Source of the DNA: Membranipora membranacea
Taxonomy: Eukaryota > Bryozoa > Gymnolaemata > Cheilostomatida > Membraniporidae
Reading direction: 5' to 3'
Assembly: GCA_914767715.1 (NCBI GenBank)
Contig: OU612071.1
Location: 19,402,948 to 19,466,947 of the forward strand
DNA: 64,000 nt
The position numbers and the translations under genes are program-made. Positions 34,235-44,726 of this stretch are shown one piece after another (position 1 is the first letter of the stretch; the number at the start of each line of letters is the position of its first letter). The notes under the pieces are model-generated. The model saw nothing but the letters and a program-made list of their open reading frames with translations. It ran no database searches and had not been told where the DNA came from.

Positions 34235-34330
34235 CTGTGCTGGTTTGTGGCTCCGGGTGAACTGGTTTAACATGTTTTACCACTCCAGCTTTTTTACCAG
34301 GAAAATGTTGAGAAAAGCTATTAATTACTT
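34235..34330 (-). CDS. possible short exon with donor CACAG|GTATGT
   Basis: The minus frame reads INSFSQHFPGKKAGVVKHV then KPVHPEPQTST and ends at a good donor. It lies on the same strand as the SH2 exon, upstream, but the exit phase (1) does not match the SH2 entry phase directly. No family recognised. Confidence 0.25.
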
Positions 34331-34671
34331 CAAAAAAATGGTTATAAAACATTCTCGAATAATCCAAAATCCGCTTTAAACGCGTGTTGTGCAGAGAAAA
34401 ATTGCAAGCGGATTTTATTTGAGCTGAAAATGCAAGGTACCACTAGGTGCACATGGTCAAGTAAATCCATAAAGTTATTTATTAGTATTGTGAAACATGA
34501 TGGTTCGGACATAAAGTTAAACCATACAGGTGACCGCATTGTTGACCAGAAAGGCGTATTAATTATAATTATGCAGCAGATTAATTTTGCACCGGACGGA
34601 GAAAGGTAATCCTCTCGGAAAATCCACAAGTAAGGGCATTTATGGAGTTTGGTAATGGACTTTTTTGACAA

Positions 34672-35850
34672 ATGGGCATGACAATTGGTAAAAACAAGAA
34701 CAAAAACAAGAGCTAGCGAGGAGCAAAGGGTGAAACTTAGGTCACAGAAAAACTTGGAAAAATTAGCTTGGGGTGAAAATTGTTCAAATGAATTCTGCTG
34801 TCCATGATGTTTACAGTTATGTTTACACTATTAGTGCAGTATTGATGTCAGTATGGATCAATGGTGGAGCGATCATTGATAAGCTGACATACCAGGGATA
34901 GTCTGAGAGGGCCTGTGTGTTCATGTAGTCATGTTCTGGGTGTCTCCTATTGGGAGATGGAGGCAGCTGTAATAATTAGTACATAAACTGAACATAAGAA
35001 CACATTAACAGTTAGCCTATATGTTGGCTCTGATTGGCTGGTTGGATGGAGCCAGTCAGAGCCAACACATTGGCTAGTAAATAGTAACAACATAACAACA
35101 TGGTTAGAACTGTCAATTGTGACCTCTAGGTACAGCTAAACACTTCTAAGCTTTGTTTGTGCAGAAGATATAATATTTCCATTCATCGATATAAACACAC
35201 TAATGCATGGTGTCGGGCTTCTCAGGCTTTCTCGTAATCAAGTCTTCTGTTGCTCAAAAAATTAATTTACTCATGCAACGCCATCATACAGGGTAAACTT
35301 GGACATTATCAACTTCAGGTTATGAGCAGGTTCCAGAACAAACACCAAGGTCTAAGTACACCTGCATTAGCAATATTCTTTTGAAATACAAAACACTAAG
35401 TCTGGATGTCCTCGCCGTACAGGGTGACTGAAGAGTATAATACTCACATGAGCGGCTGATGAATTGAATTGATTGGTTAAGGAATGTATGGAGATGTGAC
35501 TTGTACTACTTGTTTTGTTTGCTGGCGGATGATTCGAATATGAATGTTATATGATGAAAGTGTAAATGAAGTATTTGTACACAAAAACAAAAACATTGGA
35601 ATTGATGTATCTTTAATGAAATTAGCAATTACTCTTGAGTTCACTTTTCCATCACTTATCATCAAGTTTGCCGTGTGCAAGATTTTTTATACAACAAATG
35701 TTTCAGAGATTTGTTTTGTGTTGTGAATTATATTTTATAGTTCAATTGTGTGAAAAAAATGTGCTGTTGCAATGAATTAGGTTGTTTTCCTTTATTTCTT
35801 ATGGTTGCAATGAATTAAAAAGTGATGACCGGCAAAGAGATGACCATAAC
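34672..35850. other. intergenic or intronic, nothing recognised
   Basis: Short frames only. A local inverted pair, TTGGCTCTGATTGGCTGG and CCAGTCAGAGCCAA, lies at about 35023-35064. Confidence 0.3.
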
Positions 35851-35854
35851 AGAG

Positions 35855-36097
35855 TGGCTCAACGTGCCCCATACAAAATGCGTACCTGGCTCAACGTGCC
35901 CCGTGCTTGGGGCACATTGAGCCGCTTCCCGATTTTTTTTGAAACAGCAATATTTTTTTTTCCTGCTTCAATAGGTTTCTGATCTCACTCATGTTGATGG
36001 AAGATATGAAGACCAATTTCAGTACCAATTCTTGTCAATCTGGCACAGTTCGACTGCATGTTACAATCCAATATGTAAAAACTGGCTCAACGTACCC
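35855..36097. repeat. GGCTCAACGTGCCCC repeats with a hairpin
   Basis: GGCTCAACGTGCCCC occurs at about 35855 and 35892, its complement GGGGCACATTGAGCC at about 35911, and GGCTCAACGTACCCC at about 36084. The two middle copies form a hairpin with a short loop. Looks like a terminal repeat of a small DNA element. Confidence 0.5.
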
Positions 36098-36099
36098 CG

Positions 36100-38290
36100 C
36101 CTTCACCTACTCTCTTTTGGAATCTGACTATTTGGCTATGATAGTTTATGGTATTTAGTCCTAGTAGAACCTGATTATATTTTGACTGTGTATAAATTTA
36201 TGATAGTTATACACACAAATGTTTTTTTAATTACTATAAAGCATATGCCCTGTCAACCCCCCTCCCAAAATCATGACTCTGTAGCACAGTACAGTTATGT
36301 AACATGTCAGTGGTCTCCAGTATATTTACATGTTCCTTGATATTTGGTGCGATAATGACAGGTGTTCTTTTTTTGGTATCATTGGAATGTTCCTAATATT
36401 GTGAGTAACAATATAGGGACCTAGTGTGCATCATACCTGCCAAAAATGATTTCAATTTTGATTTTCAAAAAATGTATGGGCCATGATTGGATCTTCCCAG
36501 GTTTATCTCCCCTGCAGAATGCAGAAGCAAAAGTGCAGAGGAGAAAAGGGACTTAGGCGTGCACAAAAAAAAAGAATTCTTTCATCCATTAATGCCTTAT
36601 ACTACTAGATCACATGTGATTGGATATCATCCCTTAGCATACTGCCTCAACTACAGACTTGGAGCTCTTGGTTGAGGGACAACTTCAAAATCATAAACTC
36701 ATTTTTTCGAGAAATTCTTAGAAATTCAGCATCTTGGGCAAGTGGACATCGATCTGATGCCAATTTGACGCAGACGCCGGACATCAATATCAAGTCTGTT
36801 TTTGGGTCTGAGGTAAAACACTAATCAACGTCAATATTAAGTTGATCATGGACAACAGTTAGATATCCAACTGACGTCCAACTGACATCAATATGAAAGA
36901 GATTTGGAGGTGATGAGACATCAATCTCAGGTCAATATTTGCTCAGTATAAGGTGTATTCGGAGTTGTTTGCACTTTAATGACAAAGTTATCTCTCTTGT
37001 CACGTAGCTATTTTTCATCAATCACTTTGCTTTTGTGAACGAGAGTGGCAAGTCATGCTATTATTCTTATTGTGAAGATGGAGATTTTATAATTATACTC
37101 CAATCTTGTACCATATCTACACTACACTAGTCTGGTCTTCACACCTGATCTTTTCTGTAATAGCATCACACGACGTAAGTTATTTTAATAAGTAAAGTAA
37201 CCTATTATGTTAATGTCGCATTGCTCGATCTGACCTCGCTACTTGTATAACTTGGCAATTTTATATTAATTGACAATTAGGCTACTGGCTAAATATTTTC
37301 TTTTCCTTTTTCCTTTTTTGGCACTTTGTTCACACGTATGCATTGTCAGTTTGGAATGTCAGTTACTAGAGTAATACTTTTATAGGGATTCGTTATACCC
37401 GTCTGCCGAGCTCGACTATATTCTAAAGTCCCGGCACCGAGATGTGTAATAGACACATTTAAGTTGTAAGTGCATTTCCATTTTTCCTTGTGAACAAAAC
37501 CTTGGCGTATTACAATGTATGAATGAGAAACTGTATTTGATGTAATTACTAATTAATTACGTTCCGTTTGATATAACTCTATTATAACGATAGTAATAGT
37601 TTCTGTCCAATATTATAGACGATGCCGGTATCAGACAAATTTAATACTTGTATACTTTAATCTCGGTTCAAGTCGGATCGGAAAATTAATTGTAAGTTTG
37701 AATTGATGATCATTTTTGTCATGTATATTTCTTTACGTATTTTAATGTCAGGCTTATGCGTTTTATGTAATGTTCACTATAATTCTCATAATATGTAGCT
37801 GGCATGACTAATGCATTGTTTTGTTATTCACAGAGCACGATTTCAACAATAAGAATATTAACAACAAAAGAAAAGCATTCTATTGTTCAGTTGCTGATAA
37901 TCATTCCTGACCTGGTCCGAGTACATATATAATCTCAATTCTGGGTCCATAAGTAGTCAAACTGGGGTCTATTTTTAGTCAGTTTGGGAACACTATTTAG
38001 CAATGGCTGCTTCAACAATTTTTTCATTCACTACTATATATTTGGGTGGCTGGGTAGAGGCCATAGAGAAAGAGTCATCTTGTTGAAGGTGAAGATTATA
38101 AGCCCCACAAGTTGTTAAATTTGGCCATCAATATCTCCGGCAATTTGGGAAACAAGCAGCATTGCTGGGAAATGACATGATACACATTTTGAATAATTTC
38201 ATGTTTCCAAGCATGTATAGATAATACAAACACAGTTTATTTTGAGTGCCGGGTTATGATCACTTGTCTCTTCCTCAAACTATCTGAAAT
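36100..38290. other. intergenic, no gene recognised
   Basis: Around 36740-36950 the motif GACATCAATAT recurs with small changes, suggesting an old repeat. The rest shows no supported feature. Confidence 0.3.
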
Positions 38291-38427
38291 TTAATATTTA
38301 TTCCCTCTGGCAATCAATCTGTCATCAGGTTGCCATTGGGTGATGTAGGATACAGAACGTTCAAACTGAAATGTTGGTCTACAATCGTTTTCAGTCGGCA
38401 CTTTCCCATTGTTCCCTATGCAACTAA
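38291..38427 (-). CDS. probable last exon of an unrecognised gene
   Basis: On the minus strand a strong acceptor TTGTTTTCTATCTTAG precedes an open frame of 44 codons with two cysteines: CIGNNGKVPTENDC then ITQWQPDDRLIARG, ending NKY and TAA. AATAAA overlaps the last codons. The entry phase needs two bases. The GNNGKxPTENDC segment looks extracellular, but no family is certain. Possible upstream coding (ARSFCVSYRSIFSGRCLH) lies at 38631-38790 on the same strand; the phases could not be joined. Confidence 0.35.
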
Positions 38428-38630
38428 GATAGAAAACAAGACAACAATAATTCCATCCAATTGGAGATTGATTCAATTACTTATCTTCTCATTTAAACTG
38501 TGTATGCAACTCCTTTTAAAGAACAAAAACTTTTTGCAGGATACTCAACTCTTTAGGTTCACATGTTATTATTTTATTTACATGTCCAATGAATATCCAG
38601 TGACCAGTTCGCCTTTAATGTGACCAGTCT

Positions 38631-38790
38631 CTAAAATAAGCTATCCCTTGTTTTACATTCTACCTCTTCCGTGTTATATGAAATGTTGTGTTCACCCAAT
38701 TGAAAACTCTTATGACAAGAGAGGTGGAGACATCTGCCAGAGAAGATGGAACGATACGAGACACAAAAACTCCTTGCTCCTAGGAAAATA
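38631..38790 (-). CDS. possible cysteine-containing exon
   Basis: The acceptor ATATATTTTCCTAG is followed by a frame with SFCVSYRSIFSGRCLHLSC and NTEEVECKTRDSLF, stopping at TAG. Cysteine spacing suggests a secreted or extracellular domain. It is on the same strand as the exon at 38291-38427 and may be part of that gene; the donor is not resolved. Confidence 0.25.
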
Positions 38791-39134
38791 TATTGTTTCA
38801 CGTTCAATATGGTACTGTCCAGTGACCATTTACTTGCAACACAGCTTGAGTTGTCCGTGAAAATAATATTCATTACGGTACAATATTCAATATGGTAAAG
38901 TAATCCGTATGGTATAAAACCTTCTATGTGTCTGTGTGCATTATAATTCATTATAATTATATCTTATTTCTATTGTCCTGACCTTGTCACTTTAATGTAA
39001 AAAGTTACCAAAAATGTGAAACATATACATGACGACAATACCACTCCATTATGGTAATTTGTGCACCAGCCTCATTCAGCACTCCTTTACAGTGTAGTGT
39101 CATAACAGTAAATTTTGAGACATCCTAAGCTTAC

Positions 39135-39590
39135 TTGTGGCCATATTCACTTCACTACAAATACACAGATTTCTACTACAGCATGGTTCCTCCCTACCAT
39201 CAAATATATAAAAAAGCTCTTGCAACAGGATATGACATTCAAATGGAATTCTTGCAGTGTCGCATCAATGGGGGAATCAATCCAAAACAGAGAATTGAAT
39301 ATTGGGGAGCATTATATTTAAAGTGTTTAGATCCAACTTTAATTAACTCACTCATGCTACAAATCAGCTCTGCTTCATCATAACTAAGAGGCAGCGCCTT
39401 GGTGACCTCCATATCCTGGTGCACACCTCTATTCTTTCAGAGGATCCTCTAGGTGAGCTTTTCAGCTCTATCAATTCTTCTCTAGCATTTCCCTTTGTAA
39501 TCAGATTTGATGTCAAGTTATCTCCTCGCGCTAAAAGAGAGGACAACTGCACACTAGGTACAGTACAACCTCGTCGTCTTTTTAGACTGT
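39135..39590 (+). pseudogene. possible coding remnant of an unrecognised protein
   Basis: The frame 39135-39383 has YKKALATGYDIQMEFLQCR, INPKQRIEYWGALYLKCLD and PTLINSLMLQ. After a stop and a frame change, QRLGDLHILVHTSILSEDPL and AKREDNCTLGTVQPRR follow to about 39590. The protein-like composition in successive frames on one strand suggests a broken gene or transposon ORF. I do not recognise the family. Confidence 0.28.
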
Positions 39591-39986
39591 AAGGTATATT
39601 TTCCATCCTTCCATGGAATATGGCATTCAACATGAGAAACTAAAATGAGCTGGTTTGTTGATGGATTGAGTGAAACATTACTATTTTTGATGAAGACTGA
39701 AATAAAATGAATCCCTGCAGGATTTTTCTGCGAGCAGTAGCTGCATCATTGTGATCAACATGTTCACTGGAAACTAACCGTGAATTGAAAATCATCGGTG
39801 TTTATGTGGAAATTAATGCCAATTCCATTCTGAAGCTTCGGGAGAAATGACAACCCTCAGTTGGAAGATATCGGAGGGAGAACACTGCCCGTTCGGATTC
39901 CCATATCAACAGAGACAGCGTTTGGCAAATCACTATCAATTTTGACGGGATAGGAATTACCTGGACGGTCAAACAGTAATACCAAA

Positions 39987-40175
39987 GCCTATTGGCTAAG
40001 AATTTAGTGTGACGATGGCTGACTACTGCAAGTTTCAGTTTGTCTAGTCTTTCATGGTCTCCCACTTCTAGCTTTGCATTCTAGTTTTCTAGGATGTATC
40101 ACATTCTCAGTATGAGGATTTAGTGCAACTTAAGTCCCTCTTTAATGGCAGCCCAATCTTCTGTTCCTTACTAAA
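39987..40175 (+). repeat. diverged third copy of the U2-headed repeat
   Basis: Shares GCCTATTGGCTAAGA, TTCTAGTTTTCTAGGATGTA, CTCAGTATGAGGA and the GTCCCTCTTTAATGGCAGCC segment with the units at 6374-6866. The first bases of the U2-like head are lost. Confidence 0.6.
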
Positions 40176-40689
40176 CAGCAAGGACAGATTACCACCATGG
40201 GGAAATATGACGATATGTCGCAAAGATGCTTGTGTGACATGGTGTCAAAGCAGCAGATAATTCTATCAACATCAAAAATACTGAATGTCCTCATTTCAGC
40301 TGCTGGGAGATTGATGTTTGTTATGACTATATAATTTTATTTTTTATTTCCATTAAATATAGTACATGCTATACAATCCCAGTCATACCCACCTTAAAAA
40401 AGTATGTTATCTTCTTTATACATGTCATTGGCTCGTAACCGATTTAAATCTAGAGGAATTTTATTTGAATTAAATATGAAGATTAAAATCAGTGAAATAT
40501 TTATAGTCAATTTTCAAGTGTAACACAGTATACCTTCAAAAATAACAGAAGAGTTCCTCTCAGTCAGAGATGAACAACCTCTTATCACTCTTCATCGTAA
40601 TGCAATTAAATTTGCAGCAACTACTTATCTTATATGGCATAACGGGAATAGTTTAATTAATAATGATAGCAGTGTTCTGGTGATTGATT

Positions 40690-41042
40690 CGATTGAATGC
40701 TAGAAGGCTGAAGGCTAGTTGCTGCTTCATGCTGATCAGTGTCCTGGCGTATTTGAATAAAAAAGTTTGTGAATTTATACGCATGAATCCATGTTCTCGT
40801 CGAATATTTTATCCTGAAGACATGAGGAGGTTAACACCAGCTCAGCATAAGCTCCTATTTTAGTCTTAGTCGGGTAAACCAGCCTAATGAATGAAAAGAA
40901 CACAAAAATCAAGTGACCGTCTTATTGCCAAGCAAGAAAGCTTTACAATATGAACCATGAAAAAGACCAGGCAAAGGTGTAGCAAAATGTTCTTTGTGGA
41001 ATATAAACATAGCTTCATATGTGCCCCAAAACATACAAGGCG
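40690..41042 (+). repeat. dispersed repeat, forward copy
   Basis: Contains ACTGATCAGTGTCC-like, GCATGAATCC, TATTTTATCCTGAAGACATG and ACCAGCTCAGCATAAGCTCC segments and AAGTGACCGTCT. The reverse copy is at 52210-52570. The pair brackets the NHL gene. Confidence 0.65.
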
Positions 41043-41070
41043 TTATCAGCATTTACTAAGATCAGATCAC

Positions 41071-43282
41071 TCACGGGGGAATCTTTGTGGTGACAATGAG
41101 ACTCAGAGTGGGGTATCTACTCTCCTCAATTAGTCTGTCTGTAAGTCTCTGCTTTAAGTCATCAGGTATTTCGGTAACTGTACCGTCAAAGGTGACATCA
41201 GTAGACCAGGTTACTGTCAGAGTATCTTTCTGACAACTCAGCCTTGCCTCTGAACCACTTGATGTGCTGCAGTCTGTAAGAAATAGAATAAAATGGCTAA
41301 AAAATTTGAACAAAGCAATGAGAGTGATTGAGTTCTAGTTTTACAGTTCAATATCCTGAAAGGTGATTTCAACAAGACTAGAAGTTATGGAACCATCCTT
41401 AACTCAGCAAAGTGTGCAACTGATAAACTCCTGTTTTTCAATGATGGATGTTGAGGTTCTTTCACTGGGGAATTACATGTGGAGAAAGTTTCTAACTTCT
41501 TAGTTGGGGTCCATGCAAGTGTTAAGAAAGAAAAAGCAAAGAAAAGCAGCTATCTATCACAGGGCAGTTTGATGCAAATAGTTTGGCTATGCACTCACTA
41601 TCGCCCACTCACCTCCTTGACATATTTTCCTTATCTGGTTGACATAACCATTGGCGACAGTTGTGAGAGTAGATAAGACAACGTTATCAGTCAACAAAGA
41701 ACACCTTATATCATACTTGGCCACCATCTCAATACGTCGCAGCAGCAAAGAGTCTGAAATGTTGAAAATCAGGTTTCTACGCATCGACTAAGTTTATGGA
41801 TAGAACGCCCAATTGTTAAATGATATACCTTAATTTTTTGATGTGAAACGTTCATAGGAAATGATTAAAGCATTTGTTGATATTGAATAACCAATAATGG
41901 TCTGTACCTTTGATCTCTATTTTCAGTGAACAGTTTGTGTTTCCATATGTATGGTAGTTGTAGACTCCAACGGGTAGTTCAATTCTTTTTACTGTGCCAT
42001 CTAAGTTTATATCTACAGCTGATAATCCAGTAGTAGAAGAGACAACTCCTCTGAGCACATCCGGACATTTTCCAATTTCTGATGTTGTACCTGATAAACA
42101 GTAACACATGAGAGTAACTTGTTATTACAATTAATTCAAAGGCTCCTCTACATCAGATGCCCTGACAATATGGTCTGGTTGTCGAGTCTAAAGGTAAATA
42201 GATTTCATCAATATGATGACAATACTGAAGCACAAAAGATCAGAGCTCGGGTACTTGTGTAATGAGTGGGTTATTTATGTAAATATTCATATAAGCCTGT
42301 GTCCCAGGTTTTGCCTACTACATTAGCTATGATGGGAAACTTAAAATTGATAAATGAATGTTTATACTTATACTCACTATTACTGATGACTATAATATTT
42401 ATAGTACATTTGTTTGTATGAATTACGTGACTTCCCACAGCAAATCCAGTCTTGACACCAGGAGTTATCTCACCAAAAGCTCTCTCCTGATGAGATGTCA
42501 CATATAGAGTCATGTTACTGTCCTGACAAGGTGCTCCGGTGGTCGATGTGTGTGTCATAGCAGTTGTCGCTGCAGTTGTCGCTGCAGTCGACAGTGTAGA
42601 AGCTTCAATGATGGTAGTTGTCAGTGTGGAAGCTTCCATGAAGGTAGTTGTAAGTGGGGTAGTTACTGGGGTGCTAGTTGTTGTGGTAGCTGTTGGTGTG
42701 GTAGATGTTGATGTGGTAGTTGTTGGGGTGGTAGTTGCTGGTGCAGTGGCTAATTTTGGATCTAAATATAAATGAGTTCACCAAATTTGTGATTATTGAA
42801 AATTGGAAATATGAAATACAGCATCTTTCTGCATGTATCAATACCAAACTACAATTTTATAAAATCATGTAACTTGAACCATACGAAATAGGTTGTTGAG
42901 TCACTGGTATATGCAATGCCTTATGTACTTCAGACTGCGCCAGAAGGTTAGCCATCTCAAGAGAAACCTTTATCAAGGTCATACCAATTACAAAGTATTG
43001 CATACTTATTTCCTTAAAAATATGTATATACTGTATACTCACATATATACTGCTGCATCCTACAGTATTGTCCGACATATAGAGAGTGATTAGTGATAAG
43101 AAGAGAAGAGGGACGGACCAGACATCCTGAACAGAGATCCAGTGTGGATACTCTGTCTGTGCTCATATCTACAAGTCGGATCTTGTTATTGTTCTCTTCA
43201 GCGACAAGAAGAGCCTGATGACCGATGAATACAATGTCACGTATGTATGAGAAGAGTGAGTTGAGCAGAGAGCTGTCTTGGT
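41071..43282 (-). CDS. NHL/mucin secreted protein, 3' part (exon 3 end to exon 7)
   Basis: This is the downstream part of the host gene cut by the transposon at 43288-50048. Coding pieces: 43043-43282 (end of exon 3), 42378-42761, 41908-42090, 41613-41753 and 41071-41273; every junction is phase 1 and in frame. Exon 3 finishes with an NHL-like blade, LLVAEENNNKIRLVDM. Exon 4 begins with a threonine-rich run (STSTTPTATTTTSTPVTT), probably O-glycosylated, then CQDSNMTLYVTSHQERAF. Later exons add single cysteines (IGKCPDVLRGVV, YDIRCSLL, CSTSSGSEARLSC) and end TTKIPP. Lacking a membrane segment, it should be secreted. This part alone has no start codon. Confidence 0.75.
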
Positions 43283-43287
43283 ACCCT
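43283..43287. repeat. left 5-bp target duplication, ACCCT
   Basis: ACCCT directly precedes TGTTACACCC at the left end of the transposon and is repeated exactly at 50049-50053 after GGGTGTAACA. Confidence 0.85.
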
Positions 43288-43672
43288 TGTTACACCCACA
43301 AGTGTAATAATTTTCAATACTTGTAATAACACCCACAAATGTAATAATCTCTTCCCTCAAATGTAATAACCAACCACAAGTGTAATAACTTCTTCCCTCA
43401 AGTGTAATAAAATGCTTCATCCACAAGTGTAATAATCTGTTCCCTAAAATGTAATAAAAAAAAATCACCAACATGTGTAATAATCTCTTCCCTCAAATGT
43501 AATAATTTTATTCACGGTTAACTGTATTGGAGAATAGAGAGGTTAGATCATCTGACAGCGCTATTACTGTGTTATATGCGCCTTTTGGTGTTTTTTTTGC
43601 ACTCCAAATTGTCATAATAGGGCTTTAAATCATATGAAAATCAATCCGTTTGAGTTGTATAGGGGAGACAAC
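43288..43672 (+). repeat. left terminal inverted repeat of the transposon
   Basis: Outer part, to about 43506: alternating CACCCACAAGTGTAATAA and TCTTCCCTCAAATGTAATAA units. Inner part shares CCAATACAGTTAACC-like, TAGCGCTGTCAGATGA and GTTGTCTCCCCTA (as complements) with the right repeat. Regular subterminal units may be transposase binding sites; this is inference. Confidence 0.8.
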
Positions 43673-44068
43673 GTAATTGTAAACGGCTAAAAATTTGACT
43701 CCTATGAAAATCAATCCATCATTCATCCATCCATGTAATCATTTTTCACCATACCTATTCTGCAGCTAGCGGGCCATTTTTCTTTCCTAGCTTTCAATAA
43801 AACTCCTAAATTTGACCTGCAGTGGAGCACACCTAGTTAGTAGCACCGCAATGGACTGGGGGAAAAGGTTATGAGTTAGAGGCCTAACTCATTCTAGTTA
43901 TAAACCTATTGATTGTATCATCAGCCGGTGTGAAAAAAACCAGATTCGTTTGGAATGTGTTGGAATAGCATGGGCATAGGCTTAGTGCAAGGAAGACAAA
44001 GCTGATAAAAATTACACTACCTACTGTCAGTGGATGAAGCACAACTTGAGTTTTAGTGATGAGTTAAT

Positions 44069-44265
44069 ATGCCAACAATTTTTTATCAAAGGCTGCGCCG
44101 GAACCCAGTCATGGTCGTAGTAAGGCAAAAAGTCTCCACAGTACTTGTTTATATACTGCTCATTACCAATAACATTAATTTTGCGAATGCTTGCAATAGT
44201 TTTCAATCAAGCAATGGAACCTATACATTTCCTAGCTATCTCTGCGCATGTCCTTGGTGTCAAGG
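44069..44265 (+). CDS. possible signal-peptide exon inside the transposon, plus strand
   Basis: An ATG-started frame ends at a good donor, CAAGG|GTAAGTGG. It has a hydrophobic core (VSTVLVYILLITNNINFANA) preceded by basic residues and followed by CNSFQSSNGTYTFPSYLCAC and PWCQ. This looks like a secreted, Cys-containing N-terminus. It lies between the left repeat and the 3' end of the transposase gene, on the opposite strand. No second exon was identified, so it may be chance. Confidence 0.3.
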
Positions 44266-44726
44266 GTAAGTGGTGACAAACCTGATGATTCAGAAATAGA
44301 ATGAACATTATGTGCTGGCAGCCCACCAGACAGCACTACCCAAGACTATAAATAGACTATAAATTCATCTAATATTTTATATATATATATATGCATATGT
44401 ACATTGTACCTTTATTGACATAAGACTGCTGCTTATAAAGTACAGGAATATAGCAGAGTAGGTGTTGGACAGGCCAGTACAGAAATTTAAGACATAATTT
44501 TTTATTATGGAACGGTAATAAGAGTATGAAAATAAATGCTACATGATGTATGAGACCTATGACCTGACTTCTATTTTAAAAGATGAACAGAAAGTCAGTA
44601 CTACTGATAACTAATCTACAGTTTAATACACACAAGCACACAACATGATATAATGATTGAAGTAAGAAAGCTAAATGTATAGTATCGAATCAGGGAACAA
44701 ATATACATCGGATTTAATTAGATTAA

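Noticed and set aside
34342-34671. Frames on both strands of about 100 codons
   Set aside because: No recognised motif or consistent splice context; a plus-strand alternative (VKHDGSDIKLNH) is equally unsupported.
42539-42775. Valine-rich plus-strand frame
   Set aside because: It is the reverse strand of the Thr-rich mucin stretch in exon 4 of the NHL gene.
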